Positions 16,822 to 27,447 of a stretch of DNA of 39,307 nt are shown here, piece by piece. The stretch spans positions 1-39,307 of the forward strand of contig JAMLGT010000022.1 of assembly GCA_023957755.1 (NCBI GenBank), read 5' to 3'. The notes under the pieces are model-generated. The model saw only the letters and a list, made by a program, of their open reading frames with translations, did no database searches and was not told the DNA's origin. Source of the stretch: Chitinophagaceae bacterium (GTDB lineage: Bacteria; Bacteroidota; Bacteroidia; Chitinophagales; Chitinophagaceae). Made by a program: the position numbers and the translations under genes. Each line of letters starts with the position of its first letter. Position 1 is the stretch's first letter.

Positions 16822-18987
16822 TTATTGCACTCCAATTTCTATTTCTTTACTCATACCCGATGTCAGGTTGCCTCCCACTTGTTTCACCTGTATGGCATAT
16901 CGGTATGCTGAACCGCTGCGGACTGAATAGTCCATGAATTCAGGCCTTTCTTTATCTACTGATTGAAGCATGGTCAAAGGTTCGTTGCCTTTGGCACGAT
17001 ACACAATAAAAAAATAGTCGCTTTTCTGAGTGGGCGTTTGCCATGTCAGTTTTACTGCTGTTTCTTTTTTATCGTACACAGCCACTACATTTAATGGAGC
17101 AGGTAAAACATTATTCTTTGAATAAGTCAGATTTACTACAGGCGATTTAGGCGATCGCAAGCCGGTACTGTCAATGGTTTCAGCCGCATAATAGTAAGCC
17201 TTATTCGGAACGATAGCAGAATCTGTAAAGCTGAATTTATTTCTGGCATCAGCCATTATTCTGGTTAGTGATTTCCATTCTTTATCTTTTTCTTTTTTGA
17301 ATATTTCATATCCTGTCACACCCTGGCTTGAGCTTCCTATCCAGTCTGTTTGTATCGCTTCACCCACCACTTTAATACTTTCTGCCAGGGGCGATGTAGG
17401 TGGTATGTACACCGGCTTAGTTAGTATTGCCGGCACCGAATAACCAGAGTGGTTATTATGATAATCAACCGCTACAACTTTGTAGTAAACCCTTCTGTCT
17501 AATGTATGCGTAGGGATGGTGTCATTATACCTGTTATCCATGATAGGATAGCCCGTTATCTGCGCGTATTCGCCATCACGATTGTATGAGTAATACACTT
17601 TATACCCCTTCACATCCTGTTCGGGATTGGCATCCCAGTGCAATGACACGATACCTATCGAATCTACTGTACCTGCCAGGCCGCGTGGAGCAGAGGGCGG
17701 AATACTATCCTTCATCACCGTCATCAATGGCACAGAGGTTGCAAGATTGTATGCAGTATCTACCGCCATCAGCACATAGTAATTCTCTTTATCAACGAGA
17801 GCGCTGGTATCAGTATAGGATGTGGCGCCTTTGGCTAAGAGGTTTTCTGTAAGCGGTTCAAAAGGGCCAGTAACGGTGGGGCCACGGCTTACATAATATC
17901 CCGCTAAGTCAGTATCTGTCTTATTGGCCTCCCATGAAATCATAATCTTTTTGCCACCCAGATGCTGATAGGATTTTATGCGGGGCACTTCGGGAGCGGT
18001 AAGGTCAATACCATGAGTCTTAACGGGGTCGCTGAATGGGCTTGATTCTGCAAATGCTGTATTGCCGCTAATCCGATATTGATACTCTTTGTAGTTGACG
18101 GGAATTGAGTCTATATATACCTGATTATATTTAAGAATGGAAGCAATCTTCAGGCCTATTGAATCAGGCCTTTCGTCTTCGGGCAGGGACTCCGGTGGAC
18201 TATAGGGCGAGTAATATGGAAGCTTATTGAGCCGGTTCCAGGTTTTACCGCCATCATCACTGCGCTCAATATTATAGGTACTAAAATTCCCAACCTGTTG
18301 CCTGTTCCATTGCAATTCTATCTGTTTATCACGGCTGATAGCCTGCAATCCCTCAGGAACGGGTTCTTTGGAAGGTTTGATATTGATTACCGTAACCATA
18401 GCCGTATCCACCATAAAATCTGCATTTGCTGTATCTGAGGTGATGATGTATATATACCTGCCACCGGGGCGCACATCCTTGTCCACCCAGCGAAGCCCGG
18501 CTACTGTAGCTGCTTCCGGCGAAAAATCAGCAGCCTGCATACTGTACATAAACAGCATCCCCGTTGAAGACTTTACATCTCTCAACTGTTCTACAAACGA
18601 AGCATCCGGCCGTTTTAACATAGAGTCCACATTACTATACATTGCCATATCCAACAGGGAAATGTATTTATTGTTTTCTCCATACTGTTGTTTTATTTGT
18701 GCACGACTCCAGGGCAGGATAGCAGTTTTAGTCAGTTGCTTTTCGTAAATCTTATTCTCCGAGACCACATCATATCTTCTGATCTGATATCCTTTGTACC
18801 TCGCCATGTTCCACGCATTCCAGTTAGACGGGGCCCACCTCAAGACGATAGAATCCTCAGCAACCTTTGCAACGGCGTAAACCGGAATGGGAGTAGCCTT
18901 TTCCTGTGCATTGATATTGCTGGCCGCAAAGCCAATTAGTATCACAGCCATCATTACACGTCTGGACAAATATTTCAGATTTTTCAT
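16822..18987 (-). CDS. secreted protein with about six fibronectin type III domains
   Basis: The product is 721 residues from ATG at 18987, which starts a signal peptide (MKNLKYLSRRVMMAVILIGF, cleavage near NINAQ). The frame opens 10 codons earlier, but that would lengthen the basic region. FnIII-type strands recur about every 100 residues: SIVLRWAP, KQIELQWNR, KKIMISWEAN, GIVSLHWDAN, AIQTDWIG, AVKLTWQTP. Each is followed by a GY/Y-x-I/V-R/Y strand (YKGYQIRRY, YNIERSDDGG, GYYVSRGP, GYKVYYSYN, GYEIFKKEK, YFFIVYRAK). No enzyme domain and no type IX sorting signal is seen. It starts 33 bases after the giant protein gene ends and is followed at 22 bases by the RCC1 gene. It is probably a structural part of the same surface assembly. 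Confidence 0.88.
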   Translation of the reverse strand: MKNLKYLSRRVMMAVILIGFAASNINAQEKATPIPVYAVAKVAEDSIVLRWAPSNWNAWNMARYKGYQIRRYDVVSENKIYEKQLTKTAILPWSRAQIKQQYGENNKYISLLDMAMYSNVDSMLKRPDASFVEQLRDVKSSTGMLFMYSMQAADFSPEAATVAGLRWVDKDVRPGGRYIYIITSDTANADFMVDTAMVTVINIKPSKEPVPEGLQAISRDKQIELQWNRQQVGNFSTYNIERSDDGGKTWNRLNKLPYYSPYSPPESLPEDERPDSIGLKIASILKYNQVYIDSIPVNYKEYQYRISGNTAFAESSPFSDPVKTHGIDLTAPEVPRIKSYQHLGGKKIMISWEANKTDTDLAGYYVSRGPTVTGPFEPLTENLLAKGATSYTDTSALVDKENYYVLMAVDTAYNLATSVPLMTVMKDSIPPSAPRGLAGTVDSIGIVSLHWDANPEQDVKGYKVYYSYNRDGEYAQITGYPIMDNRYNDTIPTHTLDRRVYYKVVAVDYHNNHSGYSVPAILTKPVYIPPTSPLAESIKVVGEAIQTDWIGSSSQGVTGYEIFKKEKDKEWKSLTRIMADARNKFSFTDSAIVPNKAYYYAAETIDSTGLRSPKSPVVNLTYSKNNVLPAPLNVVAVYDKKETAVKLTWQTPTQKSDYFFIVYRAKGNEPLTMLQSVDKERPEFMDYSVRSGSAYRYAIQVKQVGGNLTSGMSKEIEIGVQ

Positions 18988-19020
18988 AATACTACTTTTC
19001 TTTTTAAATTCTTTCAAGCG

Positions 19021-22000
19021 TTACTTAGTATAGTTGAATTTCCCATCAACAGATGATGCCATAATTGATTTAAAAGGGTTATTGTAGCTCAGTCTATACT
19101 CCCTGCCCTGTACCGAAGGAAAACGCTGGAAGTCACGTTGCTTTTTAAGATGGATCGCGATTAGCTGGATCATTAATTCATTTGATTGTGAGCCAAACAG
19201 ATAATTATAATTAGATATTTTAACGGATGCTCCGCTAAGCCCGGTTGCAATCGTCCTGTATTCATTGAAAAGAGTATGTTTCAGTGTAGAGAGGCCATTA
19301 GCAGAAACTGGTAAGCCAAATGATAGCAACGCATCTTCTGCCTGCCGATACTGGGCCAATCTTTCATTGATATACTTCATATTACCAAAATAAGACTGCA
19401 CTGCCCCTTCAAACAGGTTAAAATCTGTGAAGTAATAGAAATCACGCATCCAGGTAAAGTTTATCACCGGACGTGTTTCTTGATATTGTCTCATGGGAGT
19501 TCCGGACTGCATAACCACTATGCCGCCGTTCTTCTGCTGCATGGCATCGTAATTCATGCTTCCACCGGAACTGCTGAATGCACTGGTGTATGATGCCGGC
19601 AGGTGGGTGAATGTGGTTTGTGCAGGAGCTGCAGTTGAAGATGAAGCCCTGCCGCCGCCTGTACCACTACCCGTATTGTCCAAGACAGCCTGCATCAATC
19701 CATCAGTATTAAAATATGCAGCTGCGCCCCCTCCGGTACCCATTTTTATACCTCCATTCTTTACACTTCCCAGTAGCATCACATTCATTACGCTCCAGGT
19801 TTCAAACACATAGGGTTGTGTCGGGTTATTATTTCCTGATAAAAATTCATAATTTGGCTTAAATAAGAATGTAGCAATGCGCGCCTCATCCCATCCCCAG
19901 TCAATTTTCAAACCATTGAGGGGAACAGTCGAACCATAGCGATAGGTGTTAAACAACATCCATTGGTCGTTTCCATTTGTCAGCTTTTTGTAGGAAAAAT
20001 TGATATCAAATAGATTAGCTGCATCTCCGGAGAAGAGATTGATGTTCGTCGGAACTTCAATTCTGAACAGTGGCGGGAAGAATTCATTTGTACCGAGTCC
20101 CGTTTTGAATTTTTTAATCTCAAATACGTCAAATGGTTCATCCTTAGGCGATACACTGAAATTGATCACGTTAAATAGAGTGCTACCTTTTACTGCGATC
20201 GTGTGGCCACTCATCTTTTCCCAGAAGGTATTGTATTTGCTGGTGTGGAAGTCAATTGAAAATAGAGAAACACCATAAACAGAAGTTGCCCTCTCCATCA
20301 CCGAGGTTGATTTCGTATTCAGTATCAGGTCCAGATTCCCGGGTGTCGAGGAAATCACGTTATCCCAGTTGGCAGCGCCGGAACCCGTTTTGTCAAAAGC
20401 TGCTTTTACGGTAGTGTTATGGGCTGCTATATTACCATTGTTTTTTGCCTTTATGACCAATTGGTTGGTGGACTGGGTCATATCCTTCTCCAACATCTGA
20501 GCAGCATTAACTGGTACCAGCATCAGATTCATGCGATATCCTTCATTGAGGCTCAGCCCTGCCGGTAATTGGAAACTAATTTGTTCCACTGCTCCGGGAT
20601 TCCAGGTAAAGGAAGTAGAAACAGTATCGCTGCCGCTGAATGCAGGAATAAACTGAACCACCTTTTTATACTTCGGATCATTCAATGGCACACGATCCAT
20701 ACGAGGTTCCTGTAAAAACCTCAACCCACCCCTGCCGGAAAACTCATTCTTCAGCAGATAACGTTGTCCATTAATCGGATAAGTATAAGCTATCTGTTTA
20801 TTATTCAGCTTTGCGTCTGCTATTTTGGTACGGAAGTTTACCACCTTCTCCTGCCTCATCACTTCTTTTAGACTCTTGTCCTGCTGATATTGATATGCGA
20901 CCACTGTTACTTTAAAAGAGTAATCTTTTTGCTGAGCAAATTCCCTGTCTTTCAGGTAGTTAGCTACTCTGTTATCGTTAGTATATTTGACATTTACCGG
21001 ATAAGCATCATTGTTGTCTTTAGTAGCTTTCAATTCAGTAAAAGATGCTTTGAAAACATAGAAACGGTTGAATGGCAATGAGTGATCGGCATCCGGTGGA
21101 TTAGGATAGCTGACAACCCCATCTGTTATCACTTTACCATTTTTGTCTTTCAGCTTATACCCCTCATTTGTATAGGCGCCTCCAGATACAGGTACATTAA
21201 AAGCCACGTACGGATAATCATAGATACCGATTTCTGAAGGAGAGGTTTCGGCTATCAACTCCAGATGTGCCAACGGATCGTATTCAGGATAGCATTTAGT
21301 ACCAAAGTCAAATGCCACAGTCTCGTCAACAGATATGACGCCTACGATAGACCCCTGAATTTTCACCATGCCTTCACCCCAGGTGGGATTAGGCAACCCG
21401 CCCCTTAAGTAAGCACCCAATTGCAGAGAGATCAATGATAAATCACCAATCCCCAAATGCACACCCACATCCATTCCAAAATAGGCATACAGCTGACCGA
21501 TAGCATAATATCCATTATAGCCAATAGCTCCATTTACGCTACATGCCCCTGTTTTGCCTGGTTTGGTTTCTACCATAGCAAGGTCAAACCCAATCATACC
21601 GTTTGCCTTTGCATAGAATATCAGGAAATCTAAACCTATCTTAGCATCTACTGCTGCGCCAAACATAAATCCACCTGCAGCATTTGTTTTCAGAAACTGG
21701 GAGATAGCCTGTGCATTTTGTTCAGGGCTGCTGGAGCCGCCCGGCTTCTGCACCTGATGTCCCGAACCTCCTTTAAGGAAGGTTCTGATTTTATCAGGTA
21801 GTGGTGCGAACGCCGGCAACGAACCCGCACCGACCCCCATACACAGATATGCTGTAGCCGTTAATTTGGCATAGAGTGCATCTCCCTCATCACCAAAACC
21901 AAATTCAGCCTTTACCCTGTTGCCCTTACCCTTGTCTGGCCGTCCTACATAAAGATAGTATTTAGCATTGGCGTCCTTACCGCCACCATGCATCCAAACG

Positions 22001-25000
22001 GGAATGTTCAGATTGGCGAAGCCCATGCTGGCCTTGACATCTATGGTAGCATCGTAGGTTGCGGTAGTAAACCCAAATTCCATATCTACGGCAGCATCTA
22101 CCAATCCTTTTTTATAATTAGTCGGAGTGGTAATAATATGCCCGTCTCCATTGAGTACCAATTCAGATAAACCTCCATGACTGATTTCTGCATTCACGGT
22201 AAGCGATGCATTTACAATTGTCGGGTTGGCATAGGTTACAATAATATTAGCCTGAAGTACACTTTTTGCAGCCTTTGGTACCATCGTTAGCTTTGCCGTT
22301 TCACCCGCAGTGCGAATTTTTTCAAAGTCAATAGCCTCAATCCCCATATTACTGAAATAGCCGCCCCCAAAGCCATTAAGCATTAATCCCCCAAAAATTG
22401 GAATACCGGTTGAAGTATAAAACTTGCCGCCTACACCACCGTATTTAATGTTACCCTTGGTTCCGAAATAAGCTTCTGCTGTGATATCAGCAAAAACGAA
22501 ATCAGCATGTAAATTTCCATGTACCCCATCGCCGTAGGTAGCATTGCCACTCCAGAAATTCAGTTTTCCGTCAATATTTACGGGACCAAACCCTCCCGCT
22601 ATATAAACAGACTCTACTGCTACACGCGAAAATTCTACCTTCGGCTTCAATCCTACCATAGCATATTTACCTACTACCCCTAAGTTGGTGCCTCCGGATA
22701 CGGTTGCCACGTCGCCAAAACCCACATTCACACTCAGGTCAAAAAACACCCCCACTTCGCCCGCCTTGGGCCGTTTCAATTCAAAATTATCTATCGTGAA
22801 CGCAAAACCTGATATCTTGCCGGTTGTTTCGGCAGGAGCAAAATCATCCTCTGCTGAAGGAACAAAATCATTGCCTGCATAAGGCCCGCTGTTTACTGCA
22901 TACACCGACATGTTGTCATAAGTATCTATGAACGCAGACGATGGTTTGTTCCCTTTTTGAATGGGTACCTGGCCCAGGGTCATAGACTCCAATCCAAAGG
23001 AAAACCCATCTTTGTTAGATACCATCAGATTCTGCACACCCAACAATGGAATATTACCACTAACAGGTATGCCTGCACCTGAAGCATCAAAATGCATGGA
23101 TATACCTCCTGTGAGTTTGGCTTCAACATACACATCTTTATTTTTTTCCTTTACAACCGAAAACCGTGAATCACTTGATACAGAAAGTGTCGCCTTCCAC
23201 ATGTCCATATCCATTTGTTCTTTGGGGTGGATATTGAAACTGTAGGTATATCCATCGCTTTCATTTTCTCCCTTATTCAACAGGCAGGTATAACTCAACC
23301 CTGTTTCGCTGATGGGCAGCCATACCGAACCTTTCATATCCATAGTCTGGTACAAGTTATTGCGTACAATAGGTATGTTGATTTCGCTCACCACAAAACC
23401 CCACCCACCCAAGCTGGCATTATCGGTCTTTTTGATTACGTCGGTAGCGCTGATGCGCATGGTTACACCTGCATCGTCAATAATAAGTCCGTTAAAGTTA
23501 ACCGCAGCGCTTTTGCTTACTACGAAGTCTTTTGGAAAATACATACCTAAATTGGGCATGTAAAATCCTTTAAAGGTTCTGTCCACTGTGCCACCCTTTT
23601 CTGCATACCCGGCAGGGAAAGACGCAGGAGTGGATAGGGCGGCAATATTGCGAGTATTAGAATGGTCGTAATAGAATCCTGAGGTAGCCTGTATCTGAAA
23701 TCCAGGGAGTGATTTAAAATCAAATTTATCACTGAAACTCAAGTCTGCAATCCAGTCGTTCCAATCGCTAAAATCAAACGTAGCGTTTAACTTAACCTTT
23801 TCTCCGGTTGGCTTACCATCTCCAGTTAGCGCCCTCATCTCATCGGGCATCGTCAGGTCGGCCTTTACAAATACCTTTTCAAAACCATTGGCTGTACTCC
23901 ATTTCAGATAGGTAGTCTTAGTTGTATCTATCTCACCTGCTATCCCGTCAGCAGCCCCTTTAAGTGTAAATGCTGTACCTCCCAGATTGATATGCCTGTC
24001 TGAAGGCAAAAACAACAATCCGTTGGTAAATGAAAATCCGTCTCTCTTAATACAGAATTTTGCACCGGCAAGCGACAGCCATTCGTTAGCTGTACCCGCA
24101 TCGGGGATGTTCATACTGAACAACATACGCATATCCGTACCCGTAGATGAAAAAATAATACCTGTTATTGCCATGGTAGCATTCACGCCGCCAATATTTT
24201 CATTGTCTAATCCCAACGGAAAATCAACAGGTGCACTACCTGTAATCTGTTTAATCTGGTTGGCTACTTTATTCACCCTGTTCATAATCGGGTTGACCTT
24301 ATTACCTACCAGGCCATTTACTTTATTTCCAAAATCCGGAAGACTAAGATTCAGAAAATCTTCTCCTGCCGCATGATCCCAGGTAGTAGTAACCTCACCT
24401 GCCAGCAATTGTTTTTTTTCATTAATCCGGATGTTTTGAAAAACTACATTCAGCATGATGTCTTTGCCGTAAGGCTTCCATAATATGGTACCGCTGCCCT
24501 TAAACTGGTCGCCATTTACCTGTTGTGCATCTTTCACCACCATATCAAAAGCGCCCACATGCACCACATCGGATGCATTCAGATTTCCTGTGAATACAGG
24601 AATGCTGCCATCTATTTTAGGCACATCTTCGCAAGCACCGGCAATTGTCAGTGCCCGATATCCGGGCCCGTCACCGGTTTTATCCGATCCTCCTGCCCCC
24701 AGAGGCCTGTATTCTAAGGTTGCAATCTCACTATATCCCTGGTTGGCAATCTCAAGGGGATCGGTAGTAGTACGAGGCAGATTGGCTTTCACCCTAACCA
24801 CATATTTCTTTCGTGAACGAAAAACATTCGGATACTTCATTGTATCCAGAATAAATCCAGGTCGCATCAGATTTCTTTGTCTGAAAGTATAGGGATTATA
24901 GAGCGCATCCTTAATCGCCTGACCTGGAAAAATTTCACGTATTTCCAGATCGTATGTGATACCACGCAGGGGCAATCCACATGTAGAGGATGGGGGCGTC

Positions 25001-25686
25001 CATGCAAATTGTATCTGTGATGACTGCGGTGTGAAAGTAGTAACACCCCTTAATCCACCTGTCAGGGTTGAAACCGGCATAGTAAACTGGGGTGCCGATG
25101 CCGTATAACAAATTCTGAATGTTGCACATCCTGCACCTATAGGAGATAACGGCCTTGACTGGCCAGGAACATCGTAATCATAAGCGTTTACGCATATCCG
25201 ATAGGTACCTTCCGGCAATTTGTAATTGATTGCATTTTGCCTGAGCGCACTCAGGTCAAGGTTCTCAAACATCAATTGGCTTCTCGAAAAATTCCCGAAA
25301 GTCTGCTCAATTAAATCCTTGTCTAATTGTATGGTCTGCTGTGGCCCTAAAATAATCGGTTTCGAAGGCCTGTAATCAGGTCGGAGCGATACACTCATTG
25401 GTGTGGGTGCCAATCGTTCAATTCTTCCACTTAATTTGACACGCTGCGGCGACTGAGAAGTGTTGACAATACGAATCATTAGTTTTTGCGTTAATCCCTG
25501 AAACTGCTGATTTTGAACTTCTGCTGCCAATTGCGGCAGGTAGGGACTCACCGGCTGTTGTACGATTACGTTTACCTGTACAGGTTGCTGTGCCCACACA
25601 AAACAACCTGACAATAAAAAGGCCATTAAAAGCTTAATCCTGCGTATCGCAATTGAAAAAGTCTTTATAGGGGAAGGAGTTTTCAT
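19021..25686 (-). CDS. giant (2221-residue) secreted surface protein
   Basis: The N-terminal signal (RRIKLLMAFLLSGCFVWAQ) contains a possible lipobox (LSGC, Cys28) and a possible SPI site after WAQ, so it may be a lipoprotein or a free secreted protein. The first 330 or so residues have the plan of large Bacteroidota exported proteins with TANFOR-type regions, as I recall them: QPVQVNVIVQQPVSPYLPQL, then a YKLPEGTYRICVNAYDYD block and CATFRICYTASAPQF. A long middle part of repeated beta-strands and Gly-rich turns follows (for example GGFGPVNIDGKLNF, GGVGGKFYTSTGIPIFGG, LNGFGGGYFSNMG). It looks like a repetitive beta-helix or barrel-like body. The C-terminal 500 residues are more mixed. No catalytic motif is recognised. 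It lies 12 bases after the beta-barrel gene, so the two are surely co-transcribed. Confidence 0.82.
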   Translation of the reverse strand: MKTPSPIKTFSIAIRRIKLLMAFLLSGCFVWAQQPVQVNVIVQQPVSPYLPQLAAEVQNQQFQGLTQKLMIRIVNTSQSPQRVKLSGRIERLAPTPMSVSLRPDYRPSKPIILGPQQTIQLDKDLIEQTFGNFSRSQLMFENLDLSALRQNAINYKLPEGTYRICVNAYDYDVPGQSRPLSPIGAGCATFRICYTASAPQFTMPVSTLTGGLRGVTTFTPQSSQIQFAWTPPSSTCGLPLRGITYDLEIREIFPGQAIKDALYNPYTFRQRNLMRPGFILDTMKYPNVFRSRKKYVVRVKANLPRTTTDPLEIANQGYSEIATLEYRPLGAGGSDKTGDGPGYRALTIAGACEDVPKIDGSIPVFTGNLNASDVVHVGAFDMVVKDAQQVNGDQFKGSGTILWKPYGKDIMLNVVFQNIRINEKKQLLAGEVTTTWDHAAGEDFLNLSLPDFGNKVNGLVGNKVNPIMNRVNKVANQIKQITGSAPVDFPLGLDNENIGGVNATMAITGIIFSSTGTDMRMLFSMNIPDAGTANEWLSLAGAKFCIKRDGFSFTNGLLFLPSDRHINLGGTAFTLKGAADGIAGEIDTTKTTYLKWSTANGFEKVFVKADLTMPDEMRALTGDGKPTGEKVKLNATFDFSDWNDWIADLSFSDKFDFKSLPGFQIQATSGFYYDHSNTRNIAALSTPASFPAGYAEKGGTVDRTFKGFYMPNLGMYFPKDFVVSKSAAVNFNGLIIDDAGVTMRISATDVIKKTDNASLGGWGFVVSEINIPIVRNNLYQTMDMKGSVWLPISETGLSYTCLLNKGENESDGYTYSFNIHPKEQMDMDMWKATLSVSSDSRFSVVKEKNKDVYVEAKLTGGISMHFDASGAGIPVSGNIPLLGVQNLMVSNKDGFSFGLESMTLGQVPIQKGNKPSSAFIDTYDNMSVYAVNSGPYAGNDFVPSAEDDFAPAETTGKISGFAFTIDNFELKRPKAGEVGVFFDLSVNVGFGDVATVSGGTNLGVVGKYAMVGLKPKVEFSRVAVESVYIAGGFGPVNIDGKLNFWSGNATYGDGVHGNLHADFVFADITAEAYFGTKGNIKYGGVGGKFYTSTGIPIFGGLMLNGFGGGYFSNMGIEAIDFEKIRTAGETAKLTMVPKAAKSVLQANIIVTYANPTIVNASLTVNAEISHGGLSELVLNGDGHIITTPTNYKKGLVDAAVDMEFGFTTATYDATIDVKASMGFANLNIPVWMHGGGKDANAKYYLYVGRPDKGKGNRVKAEFGFGDEGDALYAKLTATAYLCMGVGAGSLPAFAPLPDKIRTFLKGGSGHQVQKPGGSSSPEQNAQAISQFLKTNAAGGFMFGAAVDAKIGLDFLIFYAKANGMIGFDLAMVETKPGKTGACSVNGAIGYNGYYAIGQLYAYFGMDVGVHLGIGDLSLISLQLGAYLRGGLPNPTWGEGMVKIQGSIVGVISVDETVAFDFGTKCYPEYDPLAHLELIAETSPSEIGIYDYPYVAFNVPVSGGAYTNEGYKLKDKNGKVITDGVVSYPNPPDADHSLPFNRFYVFKASFTELKATKDNNDAYPVNVKYTNDNRVANYLKDREFAQQKDYSFKVTVVAYQYQQDKSLKEVMRQEKVVNFRTKIADAKLNNKQIAYTYPINGQRYLLKNEFSGRGGLRFLQEPRMDRVPLNDPKYKKVVQFIPAFSGSDTVSTSFTWNPGAVEQISFQLPAGLSLNEGYRMNLMLVPVNAAQMLEKDMTQSTNQLVIKAKNNGNIAAHNTTVKAAFDKTGSGAANWDNVISSTPGNLDLILNTKSTSVMERATSVYGVSLFSIDFHTSKYNTFWEKMSGHTIAVKGSTLFNVINFSVSPKDEPFDVFEIKKFKTGLGTNEFFPPLFRIEVPTNINLFSGDAANLFDINFSYKKLTNGNDQWMLFNTYRYGSTVPLNGLKIDWGWDEARIATFLFKPNYEFLSGNNNPTQPYVFETWSVMNVMLLGSVKNGGIKMGTGGGAAAYFNTDGLMQAVLDNTGSGTGGGRASSSTAAPAQTTFTHLPASYTSAFSSSGGSMNYDAMQQKNGGIVVMQSGTPMRQYQETRPVINFTWMRDFYYFTDFNLFEGAVQSYFGNMKYINERLAQYRQAEDALLSFGLPVSANGLSTLKHTLFNEYRTIATGLSGASVKISNYNYLFGSQSNELMIQLIAIHLKKQRDFQRFPSVQGREYRLSYNNPFKSIMASSVDGKFNYTK

Positions 25687-25697
25687 ACTTCAATTAT

Positions 25698-27407
25698 TTA
25701 AAATTGGCAGGTATATTGGATACCGGCTGAAAAATTTTTGGTTCTTACGGCAGTGGGCACTAAACTGATTTTATCCAGGGGGTCCAGATTGACCGGAGGG
25801 GTAAGTATATAACTACCGTACAAGCTAAAGCTGCTCTTACCCGCTGTAAGGCTGCTACTGAGCGAAAATGTAGTGTTATTACCCGGAGTATCACCAGTTG
25901 ATTTATTTAAAAAATATCCCACGTTACCCTGTACTGAAAGTTGATGCTGTTTAAGTAGTTGGATATTGGCACCCACATTTATCCCTGTGGATTGATACTC
26001 ATAATCCTTCTGACTATAAACACTATAATTGATACCCGTATTGATACCAAAATATTTTTCTATAAACTGCAGATCGTAAGTACCATTTACATTGATATTG
26101 TTCCCTGCCGTCATGTCTTTTGTTGAAGGATTGCGGTCAACCAGGTCAGTATAGTTAATACTGGCAGTGACTGTGTGTTGTTTGTTAGCAGCATAGGTAT
26201 TGAAGGAAGGTGAGAAAGCGTAATTCATCATCAGTTGATTCATCCTTACATCTTCATCAATAGCCATTGTGCCATCTTTCTGATATACATTAGCACCATT
26301 TACATTCAGGTTCAGATTCCAGTGTTGGTTCAGATTGGCATTGATAGAAAAGTTGCCTGCCATTGTCTGCAATTCAGAAATCAACGCTTTAGACAGGTTG
26401 TTATGCTGTGCATTAAAAGAACCATTAAGATTGAGATGCCCCCTGAATAAATTAGTCCCAAAGTTTCCGCTGTAGGTTTCAATATCATTTACCATGTAAA
26501 TTGTACCGAGAGACATATAGTCAGGCTGAATACGCTGGTAACCCCCGGAGATGTTAAATCCTTTAAGCGTCAGACCTAACTGTGTCCTTCCCGAATAACT
26601 AAACACCGTACTGTAATTGATGGGAGAAAATGTTCTCACAAATTTGGGTACTTCATAATGCCCGATGCTGTCAAGGCTTTCAAAATTCATATCCCTGTTA
26701 AGAAGGCTGAATGCCACATCACCTGAAAAAGTAAGCACCTTGAAAAGACGATACGACCACGCACCGCCTACAGCCGTATTCTCCTGTGGCTTAAGCGTAT
26801 TGAGCGAATCTTTGATTGGCGGAATAGATCCTTTATCATCTTTTCCGTGAAAAAAGCTTAGTGAAAACTCATTACCATCGTTTCCGGCACCAATCTTAAA
26901 CCCATAACCTATACGGCTGTATTGCGGTTCAATTCGATGGTCAAACGTAGTGTCTTCTGTGATGGCTTTATTAATGCGGCCATAGAAACCGGAAAACCGG
27001 AACTTACCCGGGCGCAGCTCTATACCTCCTCCCAGGAAACTCTGACCGTCAAATACAAATGGGTTAAGTGACATACTGCGATAACCCAGGTGCACTGTAA
27101 GCCACTTGTAAGTAGGGCTCATACCAAACTGAGTAAACGGAGTCGTATAACTGGTACTATACTGATTCACCACGAAGGAAAGTGGAATGCTGAAACCATA
27201 AATACTGGCTGTAAGGTTTCCATTCAAATTCCAGCTAAAAGGATCACGAGTCATATCGGGCTCGTTAGACGAGTAGTAGTCTGTTCCCGCACCTATACTC
27301 CCTGAAAGGTGAAATGGTTTCTGTTCCTTCAGGTTAGTCAGGTCCTGTGCATGCAATCCAAAAATATTTAGAGCAAGTACAGTTATTATTGAAAAAATCT
27401 TTTTCAT
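25698..27407 (-). CDS. outer-membrane beta-barrel protein
   Basis: This 569-residue protein has a signal peptide (MKKIFSIITVLALNIFGLHA) and then almost entirely alternating hydrophobic and polar strands with aromatic girdle residues. Examples are FHLSGSIGAGTDYYSS, FSWNLNGNLTASIYGFSIPL, TVHLGYRSMSLNPF, FRFSGFYGR, FSLSFFHGKDD and FSLSSSLTAGKSSFSLYGSY. It ends FSAGIQYTCQF, with the terminal phenylalanine typical of BAM substrates. No plug, TonB box or OmpA domain is seen. The gene starts 40 bases after the collagen-like lipoprotein gene and ends 12 bases before the giant protein gene. It could be the membrane anchor or exporter of that protein; this is inference from position only. Confidence 0.85.
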   Translation of the reverse strand: MKKIFSIITVLALNIFGLHAQDLTNLKEQKPFHLSGSIGAGTDYYSSNEPDMTRDPFSWNLNGNLTASIYGFSIPLSFVVNQYSTSYTTPFTQFGMSPTYKWLTVHLGYRSMSLNPFVFDGQSFLGGGIELRPGKFRFSGFYGRINKAITEDTTFDHRIEPQYSRIGYGFKIGAGNDGNEFSLSFFHGKDDKGSIPPIKDSLNTLKPQENTAVGGAWSYRLFKVLTFSGDVAFSLLNRDMNFESLDSIGHYEVPKFVRTFSPINYSTVFSYSGRTQLGLTLKGFNISGGYQRIQPDYMSLGTIYMVNDIETYSGNFGTNLFRGHLNLNGSFNAQHNNLSKALISELQTMAGNFSINANLNQHWNLNLNVNGANVYQKDGTMAIDEDVRMNQLMMNYAFSPSFNTYAANKQHTVTASINYTDLVDRNPSTKDMTAGNNINVNGTYDLQFIEKYFGINTGINYSVYSQKDYEYQSTGINVGANIQLLKQHQLSVQGNVGYFLNKSTGDTPGNNTTFSLSSSLTAGKSSFSLYGSYILTPPVNLDPLDKISLVPTAVRTKNFSAGIQYTCQF

Positions 27408-27447
27408 TTCTAAATTGGGTAATCAGTTCTTAAGATGACTTGAAGCA

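Noticed and set aside
15684-25686. Type IX secretion C-terminal sorting domains on the giant, FnIII or RCC1 proteins
   Set aside because: Their last 80 residues show no conserved sorting-domain pattern such as a PNP start or a KLxVxK-type final strand.
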